This document shows positions 35,159-45,012 of a stretch of 64,000 nucleotides of DNA, piece after piece. The notes below the pieces were generated by a model. That model searched no databases. It was not told the origin of the DNA and saw only the letters and a list, made by a program, of their open reading frames with translations. Source of the DNA: Kocuria sp. (GTDB lineage Bacteria > Actinomycetota > Actinomycetes > Actinomycetales > Micrococcaceae); assembly GCF_030538595.1 (NCBI RefSeq), contig NZ_JAUNTS010000005.1, positions 124,001-188,000 on the forward strand, written 5' to 3'. The position numbers and the translations under genes are program-made. How positions within the stretch are numbered: the stretch's first letter is position 1; the number at the start of each line of letters is the position of its first letter.

Positions 35159-36267
35159 GCGGTGGGTGCCGGGCTGTCACCGGCGCGCTCCACGCAGCCT
35201 TGCCTGTGGCGCCGCTGCAGAAGAGTCGGCAGAGCAAGGTAGGCCACCAGCAAGAGAATCACCGCCACCCCCGAGGCAACCACGGCCGCCCCGCTCAGCC
35301 GTAGACCGATCAGTGAAATCACGGAGACCAGCACCGTGGTTCCCGACACCACCAGGGCGGATTGCACGTGACTGAATCCCACGTCCGTGAGGCGCTGATA
35401 GGCATGTTGCCGGTGTGGGCGCCACCATGGCTCTCCCGCGCGGAATCGGCGCATCAGGGTCCAGGAGGTGTCTGCCAGGTAGACGGCCAGCGGTGGAAGC
35501 AGATACTCCACGTACACCCCGGACAGGAAGGCGGCAACGGCAATCAGGATGATCCCGCCCCCCAGCAGGTAGGAGCCCACATCACCCAGAAATACTGACC
35601 CGCGGCTGAGGTTCCACGGGAGGAATCCCGCAAAAGCACAGGCGATGGCCAGTCCGGCAATCATCATCCAGGGAAGATCGTTGGAAGCCCCCGCCCAGGC
35701 ATACAGGCTGCCCACCACAAGCCCGTGCAGTCCGGAGATGCCGTTGATCCCATCCATGAAGTTGGCCACGTTGACGTAGACCACCACGGCACCGGTGCAG
35801 ACAATCCACCACAGCACGCTGGTTTCCAACGCCCAAATGAGCAGACCGGAACACACCGCGCCAATGAGGATCTGCACGGCAAGGCGCACTCGCACGGACA
35901 CGCCCTTGAAGTCTTCAACCCAACCCAGCGCAGCACAGGCCGCAGTTCCCACCAGAACCGTCAGCGCAACTGAACGGTCCGTGTAGACCACGCCGGTCAG
36001 CAGACCTGCAAGCTGGACCAGAATCACCGCGCCAGCCACGGCCAATCCCATGCCGCGGATCACGGTTCGGGTGTGAGAGGAACGCTCATTGGGGATGTCC
36101 ACCACGCCCCACCGGGTGAGCAGCGGCTTGACCACAAAGGGCAGCAGGAGACTCAGCACCAAGGCGCCTGCGCCGAAGGTCAGAGTCAGATGGAGCAGAT
36201 CAAGCAGTTCCTCCGGGGTGGGGGTGGAGCCCGGGTCTACGGACAGGACGCTGGGGCCATCGGTCAT
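35155..36267 (-). CDS. WecA-like polyprenyl-phosphate sugar-1-phosphate transferase
   Basis: A 370-residue membrane enzyme of the MraY/WecA family, which attaches a sugar-1-phosphate (usually GlcNAc-1-P) to decaprenyl or undecaprenyl phosphate, starting a lipid-linked glycan. It has about ten membrane helices. Conserved motifs are WVEDFKG, NVANFMDGINGISG, FLGDVGSYLLGG and WWRPHRQHAYQRL. It corresponds in position to rfe/wecA upstream of atpB in mycobacteria. The exact sugar is not known. ATG 36267 overlaps the PglF-like gene by four bases. Confidence 0.9.
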   Translation of the reverse strand: MTDGPSVLSVDPGSTPTPEELLDLLHLTLTFGAGALVLSLLLPFVVKPLLTRWGVVDIPNERSSHTRTVIRGMGLAVAGAVILVQLAGLLTGVVYTDRSVALTVLVGTAACAALGWVEDFKGVSVRVRLAVQILIGAVCSGLLIWALETSVLWWIVCTGAVVVYVNVANFMDGINGISGLHGLVVGSLYAWAGASNDLPWMMIAGLAIACAFAGFLPWNLSRGSVFLGDVGSYLLGGGIILIAVAAFLSGVYVEYLLPPLAVYLADTSWTLMRRFRAGEPWWRPHRQHAYQRLTDVGFSHVQSALVVSGTTVLVSVISLIGLRLSGAAVVASGVAVILLLVAYLALPTLLQRRHRQGCVERAGDSPAPTA

Positions 36268-38252
36268 GATGCCTGCCCTTCACCCGCATCGACTGCCGAA
36301 GCCGGTCCCTGGTCAATCTTGCTGGAGGGCACGTCCCGAGCCCCGTGGAACTGGGTCAGTGCAGGCTGCGTGGCCTGCGGGACAGCCGGGAAGGAGCCGG
36401 TCAGTGGCATTCCGCCACGCTGTTTCCACTCGCGACGGTCCAGGTTTTGCGGGTCCAAAGTCTGGACTTTGGCGTGGGAGATCTTGGGGTGATACGGGCG
36501 GGCATCGGATTCGCCGTAGCCAATCAAGTCCTCATGCAACTTCTCCCCCGGGCGCAGCCCGGTGATGATGATTTCAATGCGCTCCTGACCAGACAGCGCC
36601 CGCAGCCGCTTGGCCACATCCAGGATGCGGACAGGTTCGCCCATGTCAAGGATCAAGACCTCTCCACCACTGGCAATGGCACCGGCCTGCACCACCAGCT
36701 GGCAGGCTTCCGGAATGGTCATGAAGTACCGGGTGGCATCCTCATGCGTGACGGTGATGGGGCCACCCTGCCGAATCTGCTCCGTGAACAACGGCAGCAT
36801 GGAGCCCCGGGAGCCGAACACATTGCCGAACCGAACGGAGGAATACCGTTTGCCGGTCTCCTGCGCCATCCAGGCAGTCAACTTCTCTGCCACTCGCTTT
36901 GAATGCCCCAGGGCCGTGGTGGGGTTGGCAGCCTTGTCCGTGGAGACGTTGACAAACACCTCCACGTCAGCCGCTCGGGCTGCGGTCAGCACGTTGAGGG
37001 TGCCCAGAATGTTGGTCTTCCACGCCTCATCCGGATAGGTCTCCAGCAGGGAGACGTGTTTGAGGGCCGCGGCGTGAAAGACCACATCGGGGCGTCGTCG
37101 TTCAAAAATAGCCGCCAAGTTTTCGCCGTCGCGGATGTCCGCCAGAACGGTGTCCTGACCGTCCAGCAAACCGCGGCCCGTGATGGAAATCTGGGTGGCC
37201 TGCAAGTTGGTTTCGTCCCGGTCCAGCATCATCAACTCAGCCGGGTCAAAGGCCAACAGCTGCCTGCACAACTCCGAACCGATGGACCCACCCGCGCCCG
37301 TGACCAGTACTTTCTTGCCGGTGATGTAGTCGGCGATCCCCACGGCATCAATGTCCACCGGGGTGCGCCCAATCAAGTCCTCCAGGCTGATGTCCCGAAT
37401 GTCCACCCGGGTTCCGGAGCCCGTGAGCATGTCCCGCACCGGCGGCACTGTCATCACGCGGGTATTGGTACCAGCCACCACATCAGAAACTCGCTGCATG
37501 AGTTTTGAGGAAGCGTTGGACTGTGCCACCAACAAGATGCTGGAGCGGGTTTGAGCCAGGACAGACGGGGCATCCGCAATCGTGCCCAGCACCGGTACGG
37601 AAGAGACCCGCAAGTGCTTCTTGGCGGGGTCGTCATCCAGCAGAGCCACGGGCAGGTATTCGGAATCCGGGTCTTGCATCATGCGCTGCACAATGAACGT
37701 GCCGGACTGACCCGCACCGTAAATCACCACGTGCTGGGCATTGGCCTGGGGCTTGGAGGTGGACTCCTGGTACATCCGCTTCAGATAGCGGAAAGCCGCC
37801 ATGAACAGGGCCGCAAAGGGGAAGGCGATCAGAGCCACGGAGCGTGGAATGCCGATGGTGTTGCCTGCCACCAGAAGAACGATCTGGAGCACTGCCGTCA
37901 CGATCAGCGTGACCACAATGAGCAGTTTGCCTTCATCAAAGCTGCCGTAGGAATACCGGCCCCGATACAGCGCAAAAGAGAATCCCACGGCCAGCTGAGT
38001 CACCACGGCAATCAAGCACACGATCAGCAGGCTGGAGAGGTTGATGAACTGAACGCTCAGTTCATACCGCAACACCAGGGCCACGCCCATGGCCGCAATC
38101 CAGGCAAAGGAGTCCAGACACATCTGGATCCACAACCAGGCTGTGGGTCGATCATTTTCCGCGCCGTTGCGGTCAGTGGCGCTGCTTTCCGCAACGCGTG
38201 GGTGGGCTCCCGTGGACGGCCCCGCAGACTCGCTACTGCGCGGGTGGTGCAT
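36264..38252 (-). CDS. PglF/CapD-like membrane UDP-sugar 4,6-dehydratase
   Basis: A 662-residue membrane enzyme with four N-terminal transmembrane helices (residues 40-155), a first Rossmann-like region at YGAGQSG (178-184), and a catalytic NAD-binding domain with GAGGSIGSE (319-327), STDKAANP and GHSKRVAEK. Such enzymes make 4-keto-6-deoxy UDP-sugars for surface glycans. It is encoded next to the WecA-like transferase, and the stop/start overlap shows they are made together. ATG 38252 follows AAGGA. In the mycobacterial cluster nothing equivalent lies here, so it is an addition to the conserved block. Confidence 0.88.
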   Translation of the reverse strand: MHHPRSSESAGPSTGAHPRVAESSATDRNGAENDRPTAWLWIQMCLDSFAWIAAMGVALVLRYELSVQFINLSSLLIVCLIAVVTQLAVGFSFALYRGRYSYGSFDEGKLLIVVTLIVTAVLQIVLLVAGNTIGIPRSVALIAFPFAALFMAAFRYLKRMYQESTSKPQANAQHVVIYGAGQSGTFIVQRMMQDPDSEYLPVALLDDDPAKKHLRVSSVPVLGTIADAPSVLAQTRSSILLVAQSNASSKLMQRVSDVVAGTNTRVMTVPPVRDMLTGSGTRVDIRDISLEDLIGRTPVDIDAVGIADYITGKKVLVTGAGGSIGSELCRQLLAFDPAELMMLDRDETNLQATQISITGRGLLDGQDTVLADIRDGENLAAIFERRRPDVVFHAAALKHVSLLETYPDEAWKTNILGTLNVLTAARAADVEVFVNVSTDKAANPTTALGHSKRVAEKLTAWMAQETGKRYSSVRFGNVFGSRGSMLPLFTEQIRQGGPITVTHEDATRYFMTIPEACQLVVQAGAIASGGEVLILDMGEPVRILDVAKRLRALSGQERIEIIITGLRPGEKLHEDLIGYGESDARPYHPKISHAKVQTLDPQNLDRREWKQRGGMPLTGSFPAVPQATQPALTQFHGARDVPSSKIDQGPASAVDAGEGQAS

Positions 38253-38300
38253 GGTGGGGTCCTTCCGTGGGCGAGGTTTCAGCCATGATGGCAGATCATC

Positions 38301-40154
38301 TCACCCGTTGTGGGTGGAGTTGGGGTAGCCGCTGACCATGTTCCGATAGGCCCGTTCACGCACGAACCTGGGAACAAACCGGTATCCACCGCGCACCGCA
38401 ACGTTGCGCAGCCATTCTAGGAAACTCAGATACCCGCTTCCGCGTAGACGCGATTGAAGCTGCATTTCCGCTTGGAAGACAGCCAGTCCCCCGCGCCTCT
38501 GATACGCACCACCGGAAACCCGGTACCCCACCAGCGGAGCCGCAATGTTACGAATGTCCGCCCCCGCTTTGAGCAGACGGACCCACAGCCAGTAGTCCTC
38601 CGCCAGCGGCACGTACTCATAACCACCCACGGCGGTCACGGCACTGCGGCGCATCACCACCGTGGGGTGGGACACAGGATTGCGCAATTTGGACACCCGC
38701 CGGATTTCGGCAGCGCCCACGGGGGCCTCGCGGCCGGCCAAGATGTGGGATTCGTCGTCGCCGATTTCGTTCATACCGGCACCCACCACGTCCGCACCGG
38801 CCTCAATGACCGGTAATTGGCGGGCAAACCGGTCCGGATAGGACACATCGTCCGCATCGGCCCGGGCCACCACATCGTGAGTGCATGCCCGCAGCCCGGT
38901 ACGCAGCGCATTGGTCAACCCGGCATTGATCGGCAGGTCCACGCGAACGACGGCGATCGGCGGGCTGGCCTGTTCCAGTCGCCCAGTCAAAGCCTCCAGT
39001 TCCGCCTGAAGGTCATCATCCACCGGACCGTCACGCACAATCACCACCTCGCTGGGCGGCCGTACCTGCTCCAGCGTTGAGGACAGCAGTGCCCGGTGGA
39101 ACCGTTGAGGCGTGTCTCCGCGGTAGACCGGCATGAGCAGGGAGAAGTCCACACCGGGCTCCAGGGGTGTGGAACCGCCAACAGCACCACCGCGGTCGGG
39201 GGTGAGCTCCCACAGGCCATCCAGAACCTGCCGGTTGGTCCGGGGGGCACGCAGAGCATCACGGACACCACGGAGGAAACGTTGCGTCACTGCTCGACGG
39301 TCATCGGTGGTCTTCAGGGTGCGCCACCACAAGCGTGCCGTGGCGCCGCCGTAGAGCACCTTCTCCCACGGCGCCAAGGAGGCGGAGCGGGTGAAAACCC
39401 ACAGTTTGTTGCGAACATCGTTGTAAAACCTGGGCCCAGGATCGGCGTCGGTGTTACCGGCTTGTTTGGTGTGGTGCATCACCTTGGAGGCAGGCACCTG
39501 AATGGCGTCCTCCCACCGCGCCAGGCGGGTGGAGAACTCGAAATCGTCATCCCAGATGAAGTAGTCCGCAATGGGCAGGCCAGCTGCACGCACGGCGTCA
39601 CCGTCCATCAGCAAGGACACGAATGAGCCTGAACGAATGCTGCGTCCACCCACGGCTGCCGCCCTGGCTTTTCGGCGGGGACCGGCACCAATACGCTCGA
39701 TCATGGAGTTCATGGGGTGCTCGGTGCCATCGGTCCACAGGACCTGGCTGGCCACAAAGGCCGGCCGGCGAGCGCCATCGGCGTCGTAGTCGCGCCAAGC
39801 GGTCACGGCGGCGCTGAGCGTGTCCGGGAGAGGTTCGGTGTCATCGTCCATGACCCAGATCAGATCCGCGCCGTACACGTTTGCAGCTTGGTCGATCCCC
39901 ACTGTGAAGCCACCGGCCCCACCCACATTGCGTTGCAGCTCCACCAGCTCAATGTGGCCCGGCTGACCCGTGGCTGCGTGGTCAGCGGCGAACTGTCGGA
40001 TGAAGGGTACGGAATCATCTGTGGAGGCGTTGTCCACCACCACCACGGTCTGCGGAACCGTGGTACCGCCCAAGATTCCGCGCAGCGTCAATTCCAAGAG
40101 CGTGCGGCGGTTGTAACTCACCACTACGGCAACCACCCGCGGTGCAGGGTTCAC
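38301..40154 (-). CDS. glycosyltransferase with two GT2 domains
   Basis: A 617-residue protein containing two GT-A-fold family 2 domains. Domain 1 (about 1-310) has VVSYNRR, the metal motif DDD at 103-105 (WVMDDDTEP) and WDDDFEFSTR, resembling galactofuranosyl- or rhamnosyltransferases. Domain 2 (about 336-600) starts FSLLMPVYRGD and has the metal site ARADADDV near 431-437 and EDYWLWVRLLKAG. Both seem complete, so the enzyme may add two sugars in sequence. GTG 40154 is the probable start, with AGGATGGGA upstream; an open frame to 40283 is not convincing. It is divergent from the epimerase gene. Confidence 0.85.
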   Translation of the reverse strand: MNPAPRVVAVVVSYNRRTLLELTLRGILGGTTVPQTVVVVDNASTDDSVPFIRQFAADHAATGQPGHIELVELQRNVGGAGGFTVGIDQAANVYGADLIWVMDDDTEPLPDTLSAAVTAWRDYDADGARRPAFVASQVLWTDGTEHPMNSMIERIGAGPRRKARAAAVGGRSIRSGSFVSLLMDGDAVRAAGLPIADYFIWDDDFEFSTRLARWEDAIQVPASKVMHHTKQAGNTDADPGPRFYNDVRNKLWVFTRSASLAPWEKVLYGGATARLWWRTLKTTDDRRAVTQRFLRGVRDALRAPRTNRQVLDGLWELTPDRGGAVGGSTPLEPGVDFSLLMPVYRGDTPQRFHRALLSSTLEQVRPPSEVVIVRDGPVDDDLQAELEALTGRLEQASPPIAVVRVDLPINAGLTNALRTGLRACTHDVVARADADDVSYPDRFARQLPVIEAGADVVGAGMNEIGDDESHILAGREAPVGAAEIRRVSKLRNPVSHPTVVMRRSAVTAVGGYEYVPLAEDYWLWVRLLKAGADIRNIAAPLVGYRVSGGAYQRRGGLAVFQAEMQLQSRLRGSGYLSFLEWLRNVAVRGGYRFVPRFVRERAYRNMVSGYPNSTHNG

Positions 40155-40401
40155 GCCCACGTCCCATCCTGATCTCTGTGCGATGGCTGGTGCTTTCCAG
40201 CCCGACTGGTCACGTCCAATGTCCCGGCAGATCCAGTGTGATGGCCCGGAGGCTGGAGCATGGAGACCTGCCGAGATTAGCACCCGAGCATGAAAGGCCT
40301 CTTAAGGTTGACTCCAGGTGGTTCTCTGTACGATGTTCCAGAGCAGGCCGCGCAGTTGCCGCGGTCTGGCTCGGCCCAGCCCGATCGAGAGGAGAAGGTC
40401 T

Positions 40402-41364
40402 GTGACCTCCAGAGCATGGCGCGTGGTGGGATCCACGGGATTCGTTGGCTCCGCTGTTACCCGTGAATTGCGAGCACAAGGCCATAGTGTTCAAGCCGTC
40501 TCCGCCCCCAGGCTCTCCAGCGGCGCCCGCACCGTGCACCACTTGCTGGGGCGGGCCAAGGACTTGGAATCCGTGATCGACTATCTGGCTGATTCCTTTG
40601 CCGGAGCAGATGTGGTGGTCAACGCCGCTGGAATCGCCACACCGGATGGCACAGACCAGGATGCCTTGGTGGGTGCCAATGCCATGCTTCCGGTGTTGAT
40701 TTTGGCGGCAGCCGAACGCACCGGCGTCAAACGAGTGGTGCACATGAGTTCCGCCGCAGTGCAAGGCAAAACTGCGTTTTTGGATGAAACCTCCCGCACC
40801 TCTCCATTTTCCCCGTACTCCTTCTCCAAGGCACTGGGGGAATCTGCACTGCAACGCCTGGCTTCCCGTGAGGACCGGCCGACCAACCCGGAGCTGGTGA
40901 TTCTGCGCGCCACCTCCGTCCAGGGACCGGACCGTGGGACCACCCAGCGCCTGGCGGCCTTTGCCGCCTCCCCGCTGTGTTCCGTGGCCGGAGACGGTAC
41001 TGCCCACACTCCCGTGACCTCCATTGACGCCCTTGCGGAGTTCACCGTGACCGTGGGCTCCCATCACCAATCGGTCCCTCAGATTGTGCTGCTCCCCTGG
41101 GAGGGAGCAACCACCGCGTCCATCCTGCGTGATGCGGGGCGGCGCCACCCCATCAAGCTGCCCACTTCCTTGTGCAAGGCTGCGGTGGCTTCCGGGTATT
41201 TCCTCTCCGGTCTGGCCAAGAACCGCTGGCACGGTGCCATCCGCCGCATTGAGGTCACCTGGTTCGGGCAGAATCAAGTACCGGGATGGGGCCGGGAGCA
41301 AGGCCTTCTGCCCGCCCCCAAGATCGGTGAGCTCTTGCGCGCCGTTCACGCCAAGCGCGGTTGA
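40402..41364 (+). CDS. NAD(P)-dependent epimerase/dehydratase-like protein
   Basis: A 320-residue extended SDR. The nucleotide-binding motif is VVGSTGFVGSAV, the active site is YSFSK in SPYSFSKALGES, and VNAAGIATPDG and VHMSSAAVQG are typical of sugar-nucleotide epimerases. The exact substrate is unclear. GTG 40402 is preceded by GAGAGGAGAAGG, a strong ribosome binding site. It converges with sua5 with only seven bases between stop codons. It probably belongs to the same glycan pathway as the divergent GT2 gene. Confidence 0.83.
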   Translation: MTSRAWRVVGSTGFVGSAVTRELRAQGHSVQAVSAPRLSSGARTVHHLLGRAKDLESVIDYLADSFAGADVVVNAAGIATPDGTDQDALVGANAMLPVLILAAAERTGVKRVVHMSSAAVQGKTAFLDETSRTSPFSPYSFSKALGESALQRLASREDRPTNPELVILRATSVQGPDRGTTQRLAAFAASPLCSVAGDGTAHTPVTSIDALAEFTVTVGSHHQSVPQIVLLPWEGATTASILRDAGRRHPIKLPTSLCKAAVASGYFLSGLAKNRWHGAIRRIEVTWFGQNQVPGWGREQGLLPAPKIGELLRAVHAKRG

Positions 41365-41384
41365 GCTCCGCTCAGCGGCGGCTC
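41363..41384. terminator. short hairpin overlapping two convergent stops
   Basis: GAGC (41363-41366) pairs with GCTC (41381-41384) and CCGC with GCGG inside, around TCA. It covers the stop codons of both the epimerase gene and sua5. It is short, so terminator status is tentative. Confidence 0.4.
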
Positions 41385-42823
41385 TGATCCGCAGCGAAGG
41401 ACGCAACTTCCGAGTCCTCACCGCTGCTGGCCACAAGAGCCGCCGCTGTGGCACGGTCCACGGGTTGCGGTTGCCCCGCCACGCGGGAGCAAACCGTTCG
41501 GCGCCGATTCTGGTCCGGTCCAGGTTGCGTTGTCGACGACGGCCCCTCCTGATCCGGGTCGGTCTGCCCTGCGGTGGTGCTCACCGCCAGACCTGCACCG
41601 CTGAGCACCAGAGCTTCGGCCTGGCTGGGCTGCACGCGGGTGGCGGCCATCGCACGCGCACCCCGCTCGGTTTCCTGCTTGCGCTCAGCAGACACTTCCG
41701 CCGCAGACCGAGCCTCTGCTCGCTCGGACGGGGTGTGGGCCACTCTTGATTCGGAAGCCTCAGTCCGGGCTTCCGCCAGTTCATGTTCCGCTTCTGTTCC
41801 GGCCGTCTCACTCCCCGGGGATGAGGGCAGCGCTGCACCCTCATGGAAGTGCTCGCCCTGATCGTCACCGTCTGCCGCACCCACGGGATCGGTGGAGGGT
41901 TCTGGATCGCTGTGATCCGCCTGAGCCTGTTCGGCCGCTGTGGTCTCCGGGATCTGTGCCGGTGGCTCCTCACCTTCCACGCCGATCACAGAGGGCACCA
42001 CTTCTCGCAGGCGGGCCAGGCCAATGGCGCCGTCGCGGACCACCACCGGAGTGGTTCCGGTGCAGTCCACGATGGTGGAGGGCTGTGCTGTGCGGGTCAC
42101 CACCGGATGCGCCGATGATCCACCGGAAGTGGCCACACCGCGCCCCCCGGCGTCCAAGTACACGGACACCTTGTCCTGCAGCATCCGGCGCGCCTCCTGC
42201 GCGGTGGTGGCTGCTGGCAATCCGGTCTTGTTCGCAGAGGACACCGCCAGTGGCCCGGACAGGGTCAGGAGTTCGCGTGCCACCTCGTCGTCTGGAACTC
42301 GCAAAGCCACGGTGCCTTGGGTCTCCCCCAGATCCCACTGCAGGGAGGGCTGCGCATGGCAAATCAGGGTCAGGCCACCCGGCCAAAACGCCTCCGCCAA
42401 GGCCCTGGCCTCCGCGGAGACTTCATCGGCCAAACCGTCCAGAACCCCGGAATGTGCAATCAACACCGGAGGCGGCATGGTCCGGTTCCGGCCCTTGGCC
42501 GCCAAAAGTTTCTCCACCGCCGCGGCTGAAAACGCATTGGCTGCAATGCCGTACACGGTGTCTGTGGGGATCACCACACACTCGTCAGCGGCCACGGCCT
42601 GTTGGGCGTGTTTGAGCCCCACGGCGCGCTGGTTCTCCTGCGCGCACTGATACACGACGGCGGCCGGTTGGGTCTGCTCCTGCGCTTCCGTGGCCGCATC
42701 CTCCGCGGTGACGGCCTCCGGCGCGGCCGCCTCCGGTCCCGTCCGGTGTTCCGATCCGGTGCCCGCTTCAGGACCGATCTGCGGCTCAGCGTTCTCCTGT
42801 GGTGTCTGATTCACGCGGGTCAT
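41372..42823 (-). CDS. L-threonylcarbamoyladenylate synthase with long C-terminal extension
   Basis: A YrdC/Sua5-type enzyme that makes threonylcarbamoyl-AMP from threonine, bicarbonate and ATP for the t6A37 tRNA modification. The core lies at about residues 60-270 (CVVIPTDTVYGIAANAF, KGRNRTMPPPVLI, LAVSSANKTGLPAA). The rest is unusual: a 55-residue acidic N-terminal tail and a C-terminal extension of about 210 residues rich in Glu, Ala, Ser and Thr with no recognised domain, giving 483 residues in all against about 210-350 for the family. The frame stays open and coding-like, so it is not a frameshift. ATG 42823 overlaps prmC by four bases. Confidence 0.88.
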   Translation of the reverse strand: MTRVNQTPQENAEPQIGPEAGTGSEHRTGPEAAAPEAVTAEDAATEAQEQTQPAAVVYQCAQENQRAVGLKHAQQAVAADECVVIPTDTVYGIAANAFSAAAVEKLLAAKGRNRTMPPPVLIAHSGVLDGLADEVSAEARALAEAFWPGGLTLICHAQPSLQWDLGETQGTVALRVPDDEVARELLTLSGPLAVSSANKTGLPAATTAQEARRMLQDKVSVYLDAGGRGVATSGGSSAHPVVTRTAQPSTIVDCTGTTPVVVRDGAIGLARLREVVPSVIGVEGEEPPAQIPETTAAEQAQADHSDPEPSTDPVGAADGDDQGEHFHEGAALPSSPGSETAGTEAEHELAEARTEASESRVAHTPSERAEARSAAEVSAERKQETERGARAMAATRVQPSQAEALVLSGAGLAVSTTAGQTDPDQEGPSSTTQPGPDQNRRRTVCSRVAGQPQPVDRATAAALVASSGEDSEVASFAADQSRR

Positions 42824-43821
42824 TCTTGCACTCCATGCTGCGGGGATGGGTCAGCTTGATACTGGCGCAGTTCAGATTCGGGCTGACACGGCTCAGATGT
42901 CCGCGGCGTCGCCAAGAATCCCGCGGTGGCCCGCGGACGCTGCGCAAGGTCGTGATGCAGCTCCACGTGGGTGAACCCGTGGGTGTGAAACGCCCGGGCC
43001 ACGGCCTGAGCCTGTGATTCGGCGTGTTCCACGGCCAGGTATCCGCCTGGCCGCAGCCATTGAGCGGCGGCTGCAATGATGCGGTTGGGCACGGTCATGC
43101 CGTCATCCCCACCACCCCACAGGGCCATGGCTGGATCATGGTCGGCCACCTCCGGGGGCAGAGGGGCCTCCGACTCCGGGACATAGGGTGGATTGCTCAC
43201 CACCACATCCACCGTCCCAGTACGTTCGGGTGGCACCTGGGTTGCATCTGCCAGGCGCAGTTCAACTCTCTTGTACGGGGCCAGATTGCGCGCGGCCCAC
43301 ACGTGGGCCTGCTCGCTCAGTTCCACGGCGTGGATACGAGCATGCGGGGCTTCATCAGCCAGGGCTGCGGCAATGGCACCGGAACCGGTGCACAGGTCCA
43401 CCACCACGGGGTGAGCCCGGCCCTCGGCTTGCGCCTCCCGCAAACGCTCGGTGACCAACTCCACCAGAAGTTCGGTTTCCGGGCGAGGGATGAACACCCC
43501 GGGCCCCACCTCCAACTCCACGCGACGGAACGGGGCCTTGCCTATGAGGTGCTGCAACGGCACCCTCTGAGCCCGGCGCTCCACCAACTCCCGATATCCG
43601 GTTGGGGTGTCCGCGCCAATGATTGCCTTGGCCTGCACCTCGCCGCGGTCAAGGCCCGTGAGATGGGCGGCCAGCAGGACGGCATCGTTTTCTGCGGTCT
43701 CCACCCCCGCCTCAGCCAACAGGGAGGTGGCCCAGCGCAACCCCTGGGCCAGGGAGCGCGTGCCCGGGCCCGTACCGCTCGCTGAACTGACCTGTGAGGA
43801 TGACGACTGTTCGGTGTTCAT
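42820..43821 (-). CDS. prmC: peptide chain release factor N5-glutamine methyltransferase
   Basis: PrmC methylates the glutamine of the GGQ motif in release factors RF1 and RF2. It has the SAM-binding motif VVDLCTGSGAIA and the catalytic VSNPPYV, with FIPRPETELLVE ahead. The length is 333 residues; the N- and C-terminal tails are polar and somewhat longer than usual. It is encoded six bases after its substrate gene prfA, in the order seen across actinobacteria. Confidence 0.94.
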   Translation of the reverse strand: MNTEQSSSSQVSSASGTGPGTRSLAQGLRWATSLLAEAGVETAENDAVLLAAHLTGLDRGEVQAKAIIGADTPTGYRELVERRAQRVPLQHLIGKAPFRRVELEVGPGVFIPRPETELLVELVTERLREAQAEGRAHPVVVDLCTGSGAIAAALADEAPHARIHAVELSEQAHVWAARNLAPYKRVELRLADATQVPPERTGTVDVVVSNPPYVPESEAPLPPEVADHDPAMALWGGGDDGMTVPNRIIAAAAQWLRPGGYLAVEHAESQAQAVARAFHTHGFTHVELHHDLAQRPRATAGFLATPRTSEPCQPESELRQYQADPSPQHGVQE

Positions 43822-43827
43822 ACGGTG

Positions 43828-44934
43828 TCACTGTCCATCGCGCTGGCCCAGAGCGGCCAGGCGTTCGCGTTCATCAAGCTCAATGGCTGAAGTCACCACG
43901 GGACCCAGAGCACCGTCCATCACCTGATCCAAGTTGTACGCCTTGTATCCGGTGCGATGATCCGCCACCCGGTTCTCCGGATAGTTGTAGGTGCGGATCC
44001 GTTCGGAGCGGTCCACGGTGCGCACCTGGGAACGGCGAGCAGCGGAGGCTTCAGCCGCCTGTTCCTCGGCTTGATGCGCCAGGAGCCGGGCGCGCAACAC
44101 GCGCATGGCAGCTTCCTTGTTCTGCAACTGAGACTTTTCGTTCTGCATGGCCACCACAATCCCCGTGGGTAGGTGGGTGATCCGCACCGCAGAGTCCGTG
44201 GTGTTCACGGACTGTCCACCGGGACCGGATGACCGGTACACATCAATTTTCAGATCGTTGCCCTGGATCTCGATTTCCTCCGGGGCCTCCACTTCCGGAA
44301 ACACCAGGACACCCGCTGCGGACGTGTGAATACGGCCCTGTGATTCCGTTGCCGGAACCCGCTGGACGCGGTGCACACCGCCTTCATATTTGAGGTGTGC
44401 CCACACGCCTTCCGCGGGGTCGTCCCCGCGGCCCTTGACCGCAATTTGAACGTCCTTGTAGCCGCCCAGGTCAGCAGGGGTCTCCCCCAGAACCTCTGTT
44501 CGCCACCCCTGAGATTCAGCGAACCGCAGATACATGCGCAAAAGATCACCGGCAAAGAGCGCCGACTCAGCGCCGCCTTCCCCGGCTTTGATTTCCAAAA
44601 TTGCGTCTCTGGCATCGTCTGGATCACGCGGGATCAACAGCACCCGCAGCCGTTCCCGGGCCACCTCGATCTGCGGTTCCAGGACCTCCGCCTCCCGCGC
44701 GAACTCCGGGTCCTCCCCGGCCAGTTCCTGAGCGGCTTCACGGTCATCACGTAGCCGCTGGAGCTCGGTGTGGGCAGCCACCACCTTGTTCAGTTCTGCA
44801 TACCGCCGATTGAGGCGCTTGGCCAGCAAGGGGTCTGCGTGGACCGCTGGATCAGCCAACCGCGTTTGCAGTTCAGCATGTTCATCAAGCAACGCCTGGA
44901 TGGGGTCGGTCACAGACTGGGTGGAGTCCGCCAC
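43828..44934 (-). CDS. prfA: peptide chain release factor 1
   Basis: RF1 recognises UAA and UAG and triggers peptide release. The GGQ catalytic motif ([17 protein letters not shown]) and the tripeptide decoding motif PAT ([13 protein letters not shown]) are intact. Length 368 residues. The start is GTG 44934 with AAAGGAAGC ahead. It lies downstream of the rho terminator and begins the prfA-prmC-sua5 unit. Confidence 0.97.
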   Translation of the reverse strand: MADSTQSVTDPIQALLDEHAELQTRLADPAVHADPLLAKRLNRRYAELNKVVAAHTELQRLRDDREAAQELAGEDPEFAREAEVLEPQIEVARERLRVLLIPRDPDDARDAILEIKAGEGGAESALFAGDLLRMYLRFAESQGWRTEVLGETPADLGGYKDVQIAVKGRGDDPAEGVWAHLKYEGGVHRVQRVPATESQGRIHTSAAGVLVFPEVEAPEEIEIQGNDLKIDVYRSSGPGGQSVNTTDSAVRITHLPTGIVVAMQNEKSQLQNKEAAMRVLRARLLAHQAEEQAAEASAARRSQVRTVDRSERIRTYNYPENRVADHRTGYKAYNLDQVMDGALGPVVTSAIELDERERLAALGQRDGQ

Positions 44935-45012
44935 AATGCAGCTTCCTTTCGGTCAGAGGTGGAGCACAGGAGCAGCGCCCACGGACGCTGGTCTCCGGAG
45001 TCGGACAACGAC

